Assembly (NCBI GenBank): GCA_947496185.1
Contig: CANMCD010000002.1
Coordinates: 1-64,000, forward strand
Reading direction: 5' to 3'
Origin: an uncultured Tenacibaculum sp.
Lineage (GTDB): Bacteria; Bacteroidota; Bacteroidia; Flavobacteriales; Flavobacteriaceae
DNA: 64,000 nucleotides
This document shows positions 35,843 through 44,827 of this stretch, in pieces. The translations under genes were made by a program, and so were the position numbers. Within the stretch, counting starts at the first letter, position 1, and each line of letters opens with the position of its first letter. The notes beneath the pieces are model-generated. The model was not told where the DNA came from. It was given only the letters and a program-made list of their open reading frames with translations, and did not search any database.

Positions 35843-37172
35843 AGAACTTTTAGAAGAAGTACACCACCTTATCGAAAACCGAAAAGACAAACGCATAGTA
35901 TCGTTATTTTCGGAGGTTCATCATGCAGATATCGCAGAAGTATTGGAAGAATTGTCTTTTGAAAATGCACTCTATATCATCCGTTTGCTTGATTCTGAAA
36001 AGACCTCAGAAATATTAATGGATGTAGATGAGGATGTACGTGAAAAAATTCTCGCACAATTATCTGCCAAAGAAATTGCCGAAGAGATAGACGAACTTGA
36101 TACGGATGATGCTGCTGATGTAATTGCAGAATTACCCGAAAAACGTAAGCAAGAGGTTATCCAAAAAATAGAAGACAAAGAACACGCTAAAGAAATTGTA
36201 GAACTTTTGCGCTATGATGAAGACACGGCAGGTGGATTGATGGCTAAAGAATTGGTAAAAGTAAATGAAAATTGGAATGTATTGACTTGTGTAAAAGAAA
36301 TGCGACAACAAGCAGAAGAGGTTACAAGGGTACATTCTATTTATGTAATTGATAATGATGGTAAATTAAAAGGGCGTTTGTCTTTAAAAGACCTTTTAAT
36401 GGCCTCTACTAAAGCAAAAATAGCCGAAGTATATATTCCTAAGGTTGATTATGTAAAAGTACATGATAAGGCCGAAGATGTTGCCAATATCATGCGTAAA
36501 TACGACTTAGAAGCCATTCCTGTAATAGATGAACTAGGTGTTTTGGTCGGAAGAATTACCATTGATGACATTGTCGATGTCATCAAAGAAGAAGCGGATA
36601 AAGATTACCAATTAGCAGCAGGCATCACACAAGATGTAGAAGCTGATGATTCTATTTGGCAACTGACCAAAGCAAGGCTTCCTTGGCTTTTTTTGGGGCT
36701 CGTTGGTGGTATTGGTGCGTTCTTAATTATGGGGAATTTTGAACACACTTTTAAAGAACACGCCGTGTTGTTTTTCTTTACCCCGTTGATTGCTGCCATG
36801 GCAGGAAATGTTGGGGTACAATCTTCTGCAATTATTGTTCAAGGACTCGCCAATGATGATGTAAAAGGAAGTGTCAAAAAACGGCTAATTAAAGAAATGA
36901 TATTGGCCTTTTTTAACGGCCTTGTTTTGGCATTATTCTTATTTATCTTTGTATTTATCTACGAACGAGACTTTATGAAAGCACTAGCGATTTCCGTTTC
37001 ACTTATTGCTGTAATTGTTATTGCGGGGTTAATTGGCACTTTCATTCCGTTATTCTTAGACAAGCGAGGTATTGATCCAGCAATTGCAACCGGTCCTTTT
37101 ATTACAACAAGTAATGATATTTTCGGAATACTTATTTATTTTTTAATAGCGCAGTTAATTCTAGGAGTCTAA
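35823..37172 (+). CDS. mgtE: Magnesium transporter MgtE
   Basis: A 449-aa Mg2+ channel/transporter. Order of domains: MgtE N-domain (about 25-130, with the acidic [18 protein letters not shown]), two CBS domains (about 135-255, for example [28 protein letters not shown]), and a five-helix membrane domain (about 285-449) with the pore motif [14 protein letters not shown] near 330-343. Cytoplasmic Mg2+ sensing by N and CBS domains gates the pore. Full length. The start overlaps rsmA, so the two are co-transcribed. Confidence 0.95.
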   Translation: MALEITKELLEEVHHLIENRKDKRIVSLFSEVHHADIAEVLEELSFENALYIIRLLDSEKTSEILMDVDEDVREKILAQLSAKEIAEEIDELDTDDAADVIAELPEKRKQEVIQKIEDKEHAKEIVELLRYDEDTAGGLMAKELVKVNENWNVLTCVKEMRQQAEEVTRVHSIYVIDNDGKLKGRLSLKDLLMASTKAKIAEVYIPKVDYVKVHDKAEDVANIMRKYDLEAIPVIDELGVLVGRITIDDIVDVIKEEADKDYQLAAGITQDVEADDSIWQLTKARLPWLFLGLVGGIGAFLIMGNFEHTFKEHAVLFFFTPLIAAMAGNVGVQSSAIIVQGLANDDVKGSVKKRLIKEMILAFFNGLVLALFLFIFVFIYERDFMKALAISVSLIAVIVIAGLIGTFIPLFLDKRGIDPAIATGPFITTSNDIFGILIYFLIAQLILGV

Positions 37173-37197
37173 CAATACTTTTAAGTTGTATTTCACC

Positions 37198-37887
37198 TTA
37201 AAAACTACTAAGGCTTTCAATATCTACTTTGTCAATAAGCGTATTCATTTTTTCTTTAGGAATAAAGCTTTTCAGCATTAATACTGCCCCAAAAACGATA
37301 AGTAATATCCCCATGCCCCTCTTTATACGATAAATTACAATGGGTGTTAATTTGCTTTTTAATTGTTTAGCTAATAATATTTTGACCAAATCTGTTACTA
37401 AGTAGCCTATAATCACAAAGACAAAATACCAAAAAATATGACTTGAATTCATCTGTAACGAAGGCCCTACTACCACCATAATACCTAACCAACCAGCCAA
37501 AACACCAATATTTATGAAGTTAAGTAGAAAACCATTTAACAGTAGTTTATAATAATTATTTGCCTTAGGTACTTCAACATTACTTTCTGCTGCTTCTTTT
37601 TTATTGTTCTTATCAAAAAATGTGATAAGCCCATACACCACTAGAATTAGCCCACCAATTAAAAAAAGCCTCGGGTCGTCTTTTATTTTTTCTAACAGGC
37701 TTCTACTACCAAAATAGGCTAGTAAAATAAATACAATATCGCCTAAAATTACACCCGCATCAAAAGCCAAAGCTGCTCTAGCTCCTTTAAGGATACTTGT
37801 TTTAATGAGCATAAAAAAAACAGGACCAATCATAAAAGCCATAAAGAAACCTACAAAAAGAGCTGTTTTTATCGTGTGGAAGTCCAT
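37198..37887 (-). CDS. LysE family amino acid exporter
   Basis: A 229-aa inner-membrane protein with about six helices and the N-terminal LysE signature GFFMAFMIGPVFFMLIKTSILKGARAALAFDAGVILGD (read here in short pieces: GPVFFMLI, ALAFDAGVILGD). Family members export basic or neutral amino acids. A charged cytoplasmic linker near 88-105 and a C-terminal tail are longer than usual. It is convergent with mgtE and downstream of the reductase gene on the same strand, 30 bases away. Confidence 0.88.
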   Translation of the reverse strand: MDFHTIKTALFVGFFMAFMIGPVFFMLIKTSILKGARAALAFDAGVILGDIVFILLAYFGSRSLLEKIKDDPRLFLIGGLILVVYGLITFFDKNNKKEAAESNVEVPKANNYYKLLLNGFLLNFINIGVLAGWLGIMVVVGPSLQMNSSHIFWYFVFVIIGYLVTDLVKILLAKQLKSKLTPIVIYRIKRGMGILLIVFGAVLMLKSFIPKEKMNTLIDKVDIESLSSF

Positions 37888-37917
37888 AAATTGTTACATT
37901 ACTAATTCAAGGGATTA

Positions 37918-38961
37918 TTATACCTCATCAAAATCAATCGAAATTTTAGCCGTCGTTGGATGTGCTACACACGTTAAAATCAATCCTTCTTCCAATTCAT
38001 CTTCCGTTAGAATAGAATTTTTACTCATCACAGCTTTTCCTTCAGTTACCACAGCAATACAACTACTACATACCCCACCTTGACACGAATAAGGAGCATC
38101 TAATTTGTTACGCAAACTTGCCGCTAACAAAGTATCTGTTTGCTTCATCGTAAATGTTGCTTCTTCATCATCTAGCATTACAGTTACCTCTGTTTGACCA
38201 TCCGACACTGCTACCGTTTCTTCTGTTGATGAAGATGCAGTAAACAGCTCATAATGTACATTACCTTCAGGCATTCCTTGTTCTTTTAGCGTTTCAGAGG
38301 CAATGTTTATCATCTCTTCAGGTCCGCACAAAAATGCTGCTTCAAACGATACATCTTTGAAGGTATTCTTAACCAAATAGTTTACATGTCCTTTATCAAT
38401 CCTTCCGTGCAAAGCAGTATCGATTCGCTCTCTACTATACACATAGTGTACGTCAAATCGATCTTGGTATTTCGCTTTTAAATCGCTTATTTCTTGATAA
38501 AAAATAGTATCTGCTACTGTTTTATTACCATAAGTCAATGTGAAAGTACTTGTTGATTCTTCTAGTACACTTTTTATCATTGACAGTATGGGGGTGATCC
38601 CACTACCTGCTGCAAAACCTAGGTATTTTTTCTCTGATTGCGGAGTTAATACAAACTTTCCTTCTGGAGGAGAAACGTCCAAAGAATCACCATTTTTCAA
38701 CTTCGTAGTAGCATAAGTAGAGAATTTTCCGTTTTCTACAGCTTTAATGGCAACCTTTAGTGTATTACTTTTCGGGGAAGAACAAATTGAGTAGACCCTT
38801 CTAACCTCTTCTCCGTTAATCATAGTCTTTAACGTAAGGTATTGGCCAGCCACAAAAGTGAACGTATCTTTCAAGTTATCAGGAACATTAAACAAAATAG
38901 AAACAGCATCTCTTGTTTCTTTTATAACTTCCTTTATCGATAATTGGTGAAATTTTGTCAT
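37918..38961 (-). CDS. Ferredoxin--NADP reductase/PaaE-type oxidoreductase with C-terminal 2Fe-2S domain
   Basis: A 347-aa three-domain electron-transfer protein. The FAD domain has RVYSICSSP at about 55-63, the NAD(P) domain contains GFAAGSGITPILSMI near 135-149 and the C-terminal plant-type ferredoxin domain has cluster cysteines C293, C298, C301 and C331. The architecture matches PaaE (ring-1,2-phenylacetyl-CoA epoxidase reductase) and related reductases of hydroxylases or desaturases. No oxygenase component is nearby, so its partner is unknown. The gene precedes a LysE exporter on the same strand. Confidence 0.92.
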   Translation of the reverse strand: MTKFHQLSIKEVIKETRDAVSILFNVPDNLKDTFTFVAGQYLTLKTMINGEEVRRVYSICSSPKSNTLKVAIKAVENGKFSTYATTKLKNGDSLDVSPPEGKFVLTPQSEKKYLGFAAGSGITPILSMIKSVLEESTSTFTLTYGNKTVADTIFYQEISDLKAKYQDRFDVHYVYSRERIDTALHGRIDKGHVNYLVKNTFKDVSFEAAFLCGPEEMINIASETLKEQGMPEGNVHYELFTASSSTEETVAVSDGQTEVTVMLDDEEATFTMKQTDTLLAASLRNKLDAPYSCQGGVCSSCIAVVTEGKAVMSKNSILTEDELEEGLILTCVAHPTTAKISIDFDEV

Positions 38962-39062
38962 TTAACTAAAAATATTCCGCAAAAATAGGAAGTAATAATC
39001 AAAAAAAAGTTGGCAACTTAACTAAATTGATAACTTTTATCACAAAATCAAAAAAATCTCTA

Positions 39063-39734
39063 TTACTTCTTCCCATCCACTACTATGACAATTTCTCCTT
39101 TTGCTGGCTTTTCGGTATAATAAGTCAACACGTCTGCTATTGTCCCTCGCTGAGTTTCTTCGTATAGCTTAGTCAACTCTCTTGACACGGTAATTTGCCT
39201 ATCTGCTCCAAAATATTCCAAAAAATGCGTCAAGGTTTTATTGAGCTTATGAGGGCTTTCATAAAAAATCATCGTTCGAACTTCTTCTGCTAAAAACTGT
39301 AATCGCGTTTGACGCCCTTTTTTGACGGGTAAAAACCCTTCAAACACGAATTTATCATTTGGTAACCCCGAATTCACCAAAGCAGGAACAAAAGCGGTAG
39401 CACCTGGTAAACATTCGACAGCGACCCCTTGCTGAACACATGCCCTTGTAAGTAAAAAACCAGGATCAGAAATAGCAGGTGTTCCTGCATCTGAAATCAA
39501 TGCAAAAACCTCACCCTGCAACAATCGTTGTATAATCCCATTAACTGTTTTATGTTCATTGTGCATATGATGAGATTGCATGGACGTTTGAATGTCGAAA
39601 TGCTTTAGCAACTTACCACTCGTTCTTGTGTCTTCTGCTAAAATAGTATCTACTTCCTTTAGCACTTTTACCGCTCTAAAAGTAATATCTTCTAGGTTTC
39701 CAATAGGGGTTGGTACTATGTACAATTTACTCAT
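39063..39734 (-). CDS. rsmI: 16S rRNA (cytidine(1402)-2'-O)-methyltransferase
   Basis: A 223-aa SAM-dependent tetrapyrrole-methylase fold enzyme that methylates C1402 of 16S rRNA. Diagnostic blocks are PTPIGNLEDITFRAV at 7-21, AEDTRTSGKLLKHF near 34-47, SDAGTPAISDPG near 79-90 and FYESPHKL near 152-159. It is slightly shorter than E. coli RsmI because the C-terminal extension is absent, which is common in Bacteroidota. Divergent from dxs. The minus-strand box TAGTTTTG at 39739-39746 lies only four bases before its ATG, suggesting a leaderless mRNA. Confidence 0.95.
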   Translation of the reverse strand: MSKLYIVPTPIGNLEDITFRAVKVLKEVDTILAEDTRTSGKLLKHFDIQTSMQSHHMHNEHKTVNGIIQRLLQGEVFALISDAGTPAISDPGFLLTRACVQQGVAVECLPGATAFVPALVNSGLPNDKFVFEGFLPVKKGRQTRLQFLAEEVRTMIFYESPHKLNKTLTHFLEYFGADRQITVSRELTKLYEETQRGTIADVLTYYTEKPAKGEIVIVVDGKK

Positions 39735-39752
39735 GTAGCAAAACTACAAAGA

Positions 39753-39783
39753 TTTACGGTATCTAATCCTTTTTGTACTTTTG
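39753..39783 (+). promoter_or_regulatory. Promoter of dxs, leaderless type
   Basis: TTTA (39753-39756), 19 bases, TACTTTTG (39776-39783). The -7 box ends five bases before the dxs ATG, so transcription should start at or near the A of the start codon. Confidence 0.65.
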
Positions 39784-39788
39784 TTTCC

Positions 39789-41558
39789 ATGTCGGAGAAC
39801 CTATTACAAACTATAAACTACCCTGCTGATTTACGAAAATTATCTACAAATCAGCTTCCGCAACTTGCAAAAGAACTGCGTGCGTTTATTATTGATATTG
39901 TTGCAACCAAAGAAGGACATTTGGGGGCAAGCCTCGGTGTTGTTGAATTAACAATAGCACTTCACTATATCTTTGATACCCCCAATGACTTGTTAGTTTG
40001 GGATGTAGGGCATCAAGCCTATGGCCATAAAATACTCACGGGTAGAAAAAATGTTTTTCATACCAATCGACAATGGCAGGGGATATCAGGTTTTCCAAAA
40101 AGAAGCGAGAGCGAATTTGACACTTTTGGTGTCGGACATTCGTCTACTTCAATTTCTGCTGCATTAGGCATGGCCATTGCTTCCAAAATACAGGGAAACA
40201 ACAAACAGCACATAGCTGTGATAGGAGATGCTTCTATTGCTAGCGGCATGGCCTTTGAAGCTTTAAACCATGCAGGAAACACCAACGCTAATTTATTAGT
40301 TATACTAAACGATAATGCGATTGGTATTGACCCATCTGTAGGCGCTTTAAAAGAATATTTAACACGTATTAAATCTGTTCGAAGTGACATGGAGCAACCG
40401 ACAATATTCGAAGCTTTGAACTTCGATTATTCTGGCCCTGTTGATGGACATAACTTTGAAGAATTACTGCGTGAATTAAATCGTCTTAAAGAAGTAGAAG
40501 GCACCAAACTCTTACATGTAATTACCACTAAGGGAAAAGGTCTTCGACAAGCCGAAGAAAATCAAGTCAAATACCATGCTCCGGGAAAGTTTGATAAGTT
40601 TTCTGGAGATGTATTGCCGAAAAAAGAGAATGAATTCACCAAATTTCAAGATGTCTTTGGAAAGACGATGGTGGAACTAGCAAAAAACAATGAAAAAATT
40701 ATAGGAATTACCCCTGCCATGCTAACAGGAAGTTCTTTAAAATTTATGTTTGAGGCTTTTCCTGAAAGAACTTTTGATGTTGGTATTGCCGAACAACATG
40801 CTGTAACCTTAGCTGCTGGAATGGCTACCGAAGGACTTATTCCTTATTGTAATATTTACTCTACGTTTTTACAACGTGCCTACGATCAAATCATCCATGA
40901 TGTTGCCTTACAAAACCTACCTGTAATTTTTTGTCTTGATAGAGCTGGATTGGTAGGTCAAGATGGTGCCACACATCACGGGGTATTTGACATAGCCTAC
41001 CTTCGTTGCATTCCAAACCTACATATTTTTGCCCCCAGCAATGAAATTGAATTACGTAACATACTTTATACGGTACAATTAGGAAGTCTAAACAATCCTA
41101 TAGCGATAAGATACCCCAGAGGAAGAGGTAATATCGCTAATTGGGAACTTCCTTTTAAGAAAATTGAAATAGCCAAAGGTATCCGCTTAAAAAGTGGTGA
41201 CAATCTAGCCATCTTATCAATTGGGACAATAGCTCGTAACGTAACAAAAGCCATCGAAAACTGTCAACAATCAAACACAATCGCCCATTATGATATGCGT
41301 TGTGTAAAACCCTTAGACCAAAAATTACTAGAAGAAATTTTTACTCGTTATCAGAAAATTATTACCATAGAAGATGGGTGTATTACTGGTGGATTTGGTA
41401 GTGCGGTATTAGAAGTTGCCACTACCCTTTCATATAGAGGAGAAATTAAAACTCTTGGAATTCCTGATAAGTTTATTCATCATGGTACTACGGAAGAACT
41501 GCAAAAAGAATGTGGTTTAGATGTTTATTCGTTAACGCAAATTTTTGATGAAAAATAA
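39789..41558 (+). CDS. dxs: 1-deoxy-D-xylulose-5-phosphate synthase
   Basis: A 589-aa thiamine-diphosphate enzyme joining pyruvate and glyceraldehyde-3-phosphate in the first step of the MEP isoprenoid pathway. Motifs: EGHLGASLGVVELTIALHYIF near 39-59, DVGHQAYGHKILTGR near 73-87, the TPP/Mg motif GDASIASGMAFEALNHAG near 143-160 with NDN, and the transketolase-like C-terminal half with FDVGIAEQHAVTLAAGMA near 331-348 and RAGLVGQDGATHHGVFD. It is about 30 residues shorter than E. coli Dxs, typical for flavobacteria. Monocistronic. Confidence 0.96.
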   Translation: MSENLLQTINYPADLRKLSTNQLPQLAKELRAFIIDIVATKEGHLGASLGVVELTIALHYIFDTPNDLLVWDVGHQAYGHKILTGRKNVFHTNRQWQGISGFPKRSESEFDTFGVGHSSTSISAALGMAIASKIQGNNKQHIAVIGDASIASGMAFEALNHAGNTNANLLVILNDNAIGIDPSVGALKEYLTRIKSVRSDMEQPTIFEALNFDYSGPVDGHNFEELLRELNRLKEVEGTKLLHVITTKGKGLRQAEENQVKYHAPGKFDKFSGDVLPKKENEFTKFQDVFGKTMVELAKNNEKIIGITPAMLTGSSLKFMFEAFPERTFDVGIAEQHAVTLAAGMATEGLIPYCNIYSTFLQRAYDQIIHDVALQNLPVIFCLDRAGLVGQDGATHHGVFDIAYLRCIPNLHIFAPSNEIELRNILYTVQLGSLNNPIAIRYPRGRGNIANWELPFKKIEIAKGIRLKSGDNLAILSIGTIARNVTKAIENCQQSNTIAHYDMRCVKPLDQKLLEEIFTRYQKIITIEDGCITGGFGSAVLEVATTLSYRGEIKTLGIPDKFIHHGTTEELQKECGLDVYSLTQIFDEK

Positions 41559-41624
41559 ACTCATTTTACATATTCATATATGAGAATTATTATCCAATAA
41601 CGGACGATACTTTTAAATAAAAAA

Positions 41625-41656
41625 GAGGCTGTTTTAACTTTTAAAACAGCTTCTTT
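41625..41656 (+). terminator. Terminator of dxs
   Basis: A 13-bp stem with one G-T wobble (41625-41637 with 41641-41653) and a 3-base loop. A-rich on the left and only a short T run on the right, but well placed 66 bases after dxs. Confidence 0.65.
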
Positions 41657-41775
41657 ATGTTATGTATTACTTGAAGTCAAAGCAAGTATTTTTTTCTACT
41701 AAAAAGAAATTAGCCCTCCTATCAAAATCAATAATTTTCAGATTATAAAGCACTAATAAAATGACACTTCCCCCT

Positions 41776-43131
41776 TTAATTCTCTCTAATAAGAATTCTA
41801 AAAGTGCTTAATTCATTAATTCCTACATCAAATTCAAAATAGTATTCTCCAGCGGGTAAATTTGACACGATTAAAAAATATCCATGACCATTTTCTCCTC
41901 CTTCCCCTATCACTGTTCCTTTAGCATTCTTTAATTCGAAACGTCCCGCTCCTGAGCCTCTTATAGCACCCAATTTTATAGGTTTTTCTACTGAAAAACT
42001 ATACACTACCTTATCGTCCAAATCAATCTCACTCATAGATACTTCTAAAGTTGATGTATAAGGCAACAACAAAGTACCCAAATCTTTATCCGTTTCATCA
42101 TTTTTTAGTATATCAAATGACAATTCTCCTGATAAGGTATCTACTACTTTTACCTCTACGTAATATTCTCCTGCTTTGAGGTTCTTGATCTTATATATAT
42201 TCTCAGAATTATATCGTATTTGACTAGTAAAATCAATTTTTCCTCCATTTATATCCCTGACTTGTATTATATTTTCATTGTTGGCATGCCTTAACACAAG
42301 TCCTGCTGCTACTGTTAATTTGAATGTAAATCCTATTGTACCATCAACATCGGTATCCGCTATTTTATAGTTTTCAATTTTATTATAAGGAAAAACAGCA
42401 ACCTCCCCTAAATCAATATCTGAACCTCTTAATTTAAACGTTTTTTGAACTTCACGTACACCTCCAAAAGCATCTTTTGCCACTACTTTAACCATAATAT
42501 CTTCCATTGTTTTTTTAAAGTAATTTGTATCAAAATGCACGATACCCAACCCATCTTTACTATCGGGTGCAATAACATAATTTTCAAACATTAATTCTTG
42601 ATTCAAAAAAACATCATAAGATACCTGATCCCCATCCAAATCATAGGTGGGAGTCCATATGACGTCTACCCCTTGATAAGCGTCATGAAAAATAACATTT
42701 TCTATACTAAAAGCTTCTGGTATCCTATTTAAAGGGACATTTTTAATCAATTCTAACTTTTTTGAGTGAAATCCTTTACTATCAACTGCCCTTATGGCTA
42801 TTTTTAATTTGAAATCAATTCCTCTTTGTAATTCTTGACCTTTAATTTTTGGTAAAAAAGACATTACATCGTAAATAAGCTTTGTTTCGAAATGCTTTTT
42901 CCCTGTCACTACTTTACCATTTAGGACTACCTCATAAAATATCACATCTCTATTGAGGTCAGAAGAAGCATTCCAAGTAATTTCAATCCTAGTTCCTCCA
43001 ATAACATTTACTTGAATATTGGAAACTGCTGTTGGAGGCACTTCTGGCTCGGGGTCTTCACCACAAGACATAAAAACGACCATTAAGAGTAGGTGTAAAA
43101 ATTTCAATAACTTTTTCGTTTGCAAATTCAT
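41776..43131 (-). CDS. Large lipoprotein with FN3-like and PPC-like domains
   Basis: A 451-aa lipoprotein (lipobox VVFMSC) with a proline/glutamate linker (EDPEPEVPP) and three fibronectin-type modules (TRIEITWNASSDLNRDVIFYEVVLNGK and GVDVIWTPTYDLDGDQVSYDVFLNQ are visible repeats), then two pre-peptidase-like beta domains ending ...LPAGEYYFEFDVG and KAGEYYVEVKV. It is probably anchored at the outer surface. The start at 43131 is chosen because it begins the signal; two upstream ATGs also exist. It is a paralogue of the next gene. Ligand unknown. Confidence 0.75.
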   Translation of the reverse strand: MNLQTKKLLKFLHLLLMVVFMSCGEDPEPEVPPTAVSNIQVNVIGGTRIEITWNASSDLNRDVIFYEVVLNGKVVTGKKHFETKLIYDVMSFLPKIKGQELQRGIDFKLKIAIRAVDSKGFHSKKLELIKNVPLNRIPEAFSIENVIFHDAYQGVDVIWTPTYDLDGDQVSYDVFLNQELMFENYVIAPDSKDGLGIVHFDTNYFKKTMEDIMVKVVAKDAFGGVREVQKTFKLRGSDIDLGEVAVFPYNKIENYKIADTDVDGTIGFTFKLTVAAGLVLRHANNENIIQVRDINGGKIDFTSQIRYNSENIYKIKNLKAGEYYVEVKVVDTLSGELSFDILKNDETDKDLGTLLLPYTSTLEVSMSEIDLDDKVVYSFSVEKPIKLGAIRGSGAGRFELKNAKGTVIGEGGENGHGYFLIVSNLPAGEYYFEFDVGINELSTFRILIREN

Positions 43132-43322
43132 AAGTTGTTTAAACATTAAAATCAATTTTTCAAAGGGTTATATTTTTCTCTCTAGAGAATATTTACTTCA
43201 AGAAACTCTTTAACACAACATAAATCGAAATTTACACTATTTCAAACATCTTCAACAATAACAAGGGTTTCATGAGTGTTTTATATTAAAACAAACGGGG
43301 TAAATATATCTTTTTTTTATTT

Positions 43323-43358
43323 AAAAAAGCTATCCAAATTAAATTTAGATAGCTTTTG
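43323..43358 (-). terminator. Terminator of the 337-aa lipoprotein gene
   Basis: An inverted repeat of aaaagctatc (43325-43334) with gatagctttt (43348-43357), and further pairing in the loop, lies 26 bases past the stop on the minus strand, followed there by TTTTTTAA. Confidence 0.75.
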
Positions 43359-43382
43359 ATACTTATTTATAGGAAATTCTTG

Positions 43383-44396
43383 TTACTCTTCTATCAATTC
43401 TAAATCAAATTCCAAACTGTTATCGACATAACTGGCATGTAATTCTATATAATATTCTCCTGGAGGTAATGAAGCATATTCTTTGTAAAAATCATAATAA
43501 TTATAACTATTACTCAATGTAATTATTGAGCCATCTACAGCTTTCAAAGTAACTTTAAAATCATATTCATCCCAATAATCCCTTGATAATGAAAATTTCG
43601 CCTTTTTATTAATCGTAAATTTATAGCCAACTTTATTATCTAACTCTTTACTTGTAACAACTAATCGAAAATTCTTTTTGTAGGGCAATGTTAGTGTCCC
43701 TAATTCAACATCAGTTAATTTTGATTTATATATATAACTCTTTTCTCTTTTGCCTCTAGCTGCATCTATCGCTACAATCCTAATTTCTGTTGTATCGTTG
43801 GAAAAAATACGCTCATAATCATCTAAATCATCATATTTATAATAAATCAAGTTCCCCTCATCATCCTTATAATCTGGCAAAAAATTCTCTTCTATCAGGA
43901 CATCATTAATATAAATATTATATCGCACCAAATCCTCATCAGGATTATTCGATGGACTCCAACTTAACCAAAAACGATACCTATAATAAAGAACCTCTTT
44001 TATTTCAAAATCACTTGGAATCCTATTAACAAAAACTTTTTCTAGCTTTTCAACAAAGTCTGTTCCCTGATTTTTTGAATCGATAGCTTTAATTTTAATG
44101 TTTAATTCTAAAAATGTATCAGGTTTTTCTGTTAAAAACTGTTCAACATCAAAAACAACAAATGTTTCAGTAGTACTTTCAGAAGCAACAACATCATTCA
44201 CAATAACCTGATAATGTACAGGGTCTCCATTCGGGTCTTCAGAAGCATTCCAAGTAATCTTTACATTGGTTTCCTCTACAACTTCTGCGTCAATATTCGT
44301 CACCGCAGTTGGAGGTTGTTCTGGGATTGGATCTTCACTACAAGAACTAAAAGTGACAACTAAGAATAATAATAGTAAATAAAATAACTTTTTCAT
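43383..44396 (-). CDS. Lipoprotein with FN3-like domains, paralogue of the preceding entry
   Basis: A 337-aa lipoprotein (lipobox FSSC, C19). After the linker EDPIPEQPP come two fibronectin-type modules, each with the W-N-A-S/W-S-P-S and D-x-D/N-x-V-x-Y pattern, then one pre-peptidase-like beta domain ending in LPPGEYYIELHA. It shares organisation with the 451-aa neighbour but has one fewer FN3 module and one fewer PPC-like module, pointing to duplication and module gain or loss. Each gene has its own terminator. No enzymatic motif is seen. Confidence 0.75.
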   Translation of the reverse strand: MKKLFYLLLLFLVVTFSSCSEDPIPEQPPTAVTNIDAEVVEETNVKITWNASEDPNGDPVHYQVIVNDVVASESTTETFVVFDVEQFLTEKPDTFLELNIKIKAIDSKNQGTDFVEKLEKVFVNRIPSDFEIKEVLYYRYRFWLSWSPSNNPDEDLVRYNIYINDVLIEENFLPDYKDDEGNLIYYKYDDLDDYERIFSNDTTEIRIVAIDAARGKREKSYIYKSKLTDVELGTLTLPYKKNFRLVVTSKELDNKVGYKFTINKKAKFSLSRDYWDEYDFKVTLKAVDGSIITLSNSYNYYDFYKEYASLPPGEYYIELHASYVDNSLEFDLELIEE

Positions 44397-44827
44397 TAGA
44401 AAATATTTGAATAATTATGGTTTAACAATTTATATTAGGGGAAAGATTTCTTTACAGCACCATTTCTGTTTTTAGTACATTCTTCTCTTATAAAGGATTC
44501 TTATAAAAAAACATATCACAATCTTTAAAAAATAAAGTACTAGCAACTTATTTCAAGCAATTACTTTTTCATCATTTTTTCGCATTAAAAATTTCGGTTG
44601 CAAATGTACTGTTTATTTCCATAAAAACAACTCAAAAACAACCAACTACACCTATATTTTAAATATCTATATTTTTTAAGAAAATTAACCACACACTCCT
44701 GTATTATTTAGTTTTTTTCAATCAATTTCATTTTAAAACTAAAGTGGTGTCTAAAAATATTTTTACACAAATTCCCCAAAAAAAAATTTTGGGGAATTTT
44801 TATGTTAAAATTAAATTAGAAAACTTG
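44397..44827. other. Intergenic region
   Basis: AT-rich. Holds the leader of the 337-aa lipoprotein gene on its left and a strong terminator hairpin (44769-44799) for the metallophosphatase on its right. No gene is seen. Confidence 0.5.
44769..44799 (-). terminator. Terminator of the metallophosphatase gene
   Basis: A 13-bp perfect stem, aaattccccaaaa (44769-44781) with ttttggggaattt (44787-44799), with a short A-rich loop, 28 bases after the stop codon on the minus strand. Confidence 0.8.
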
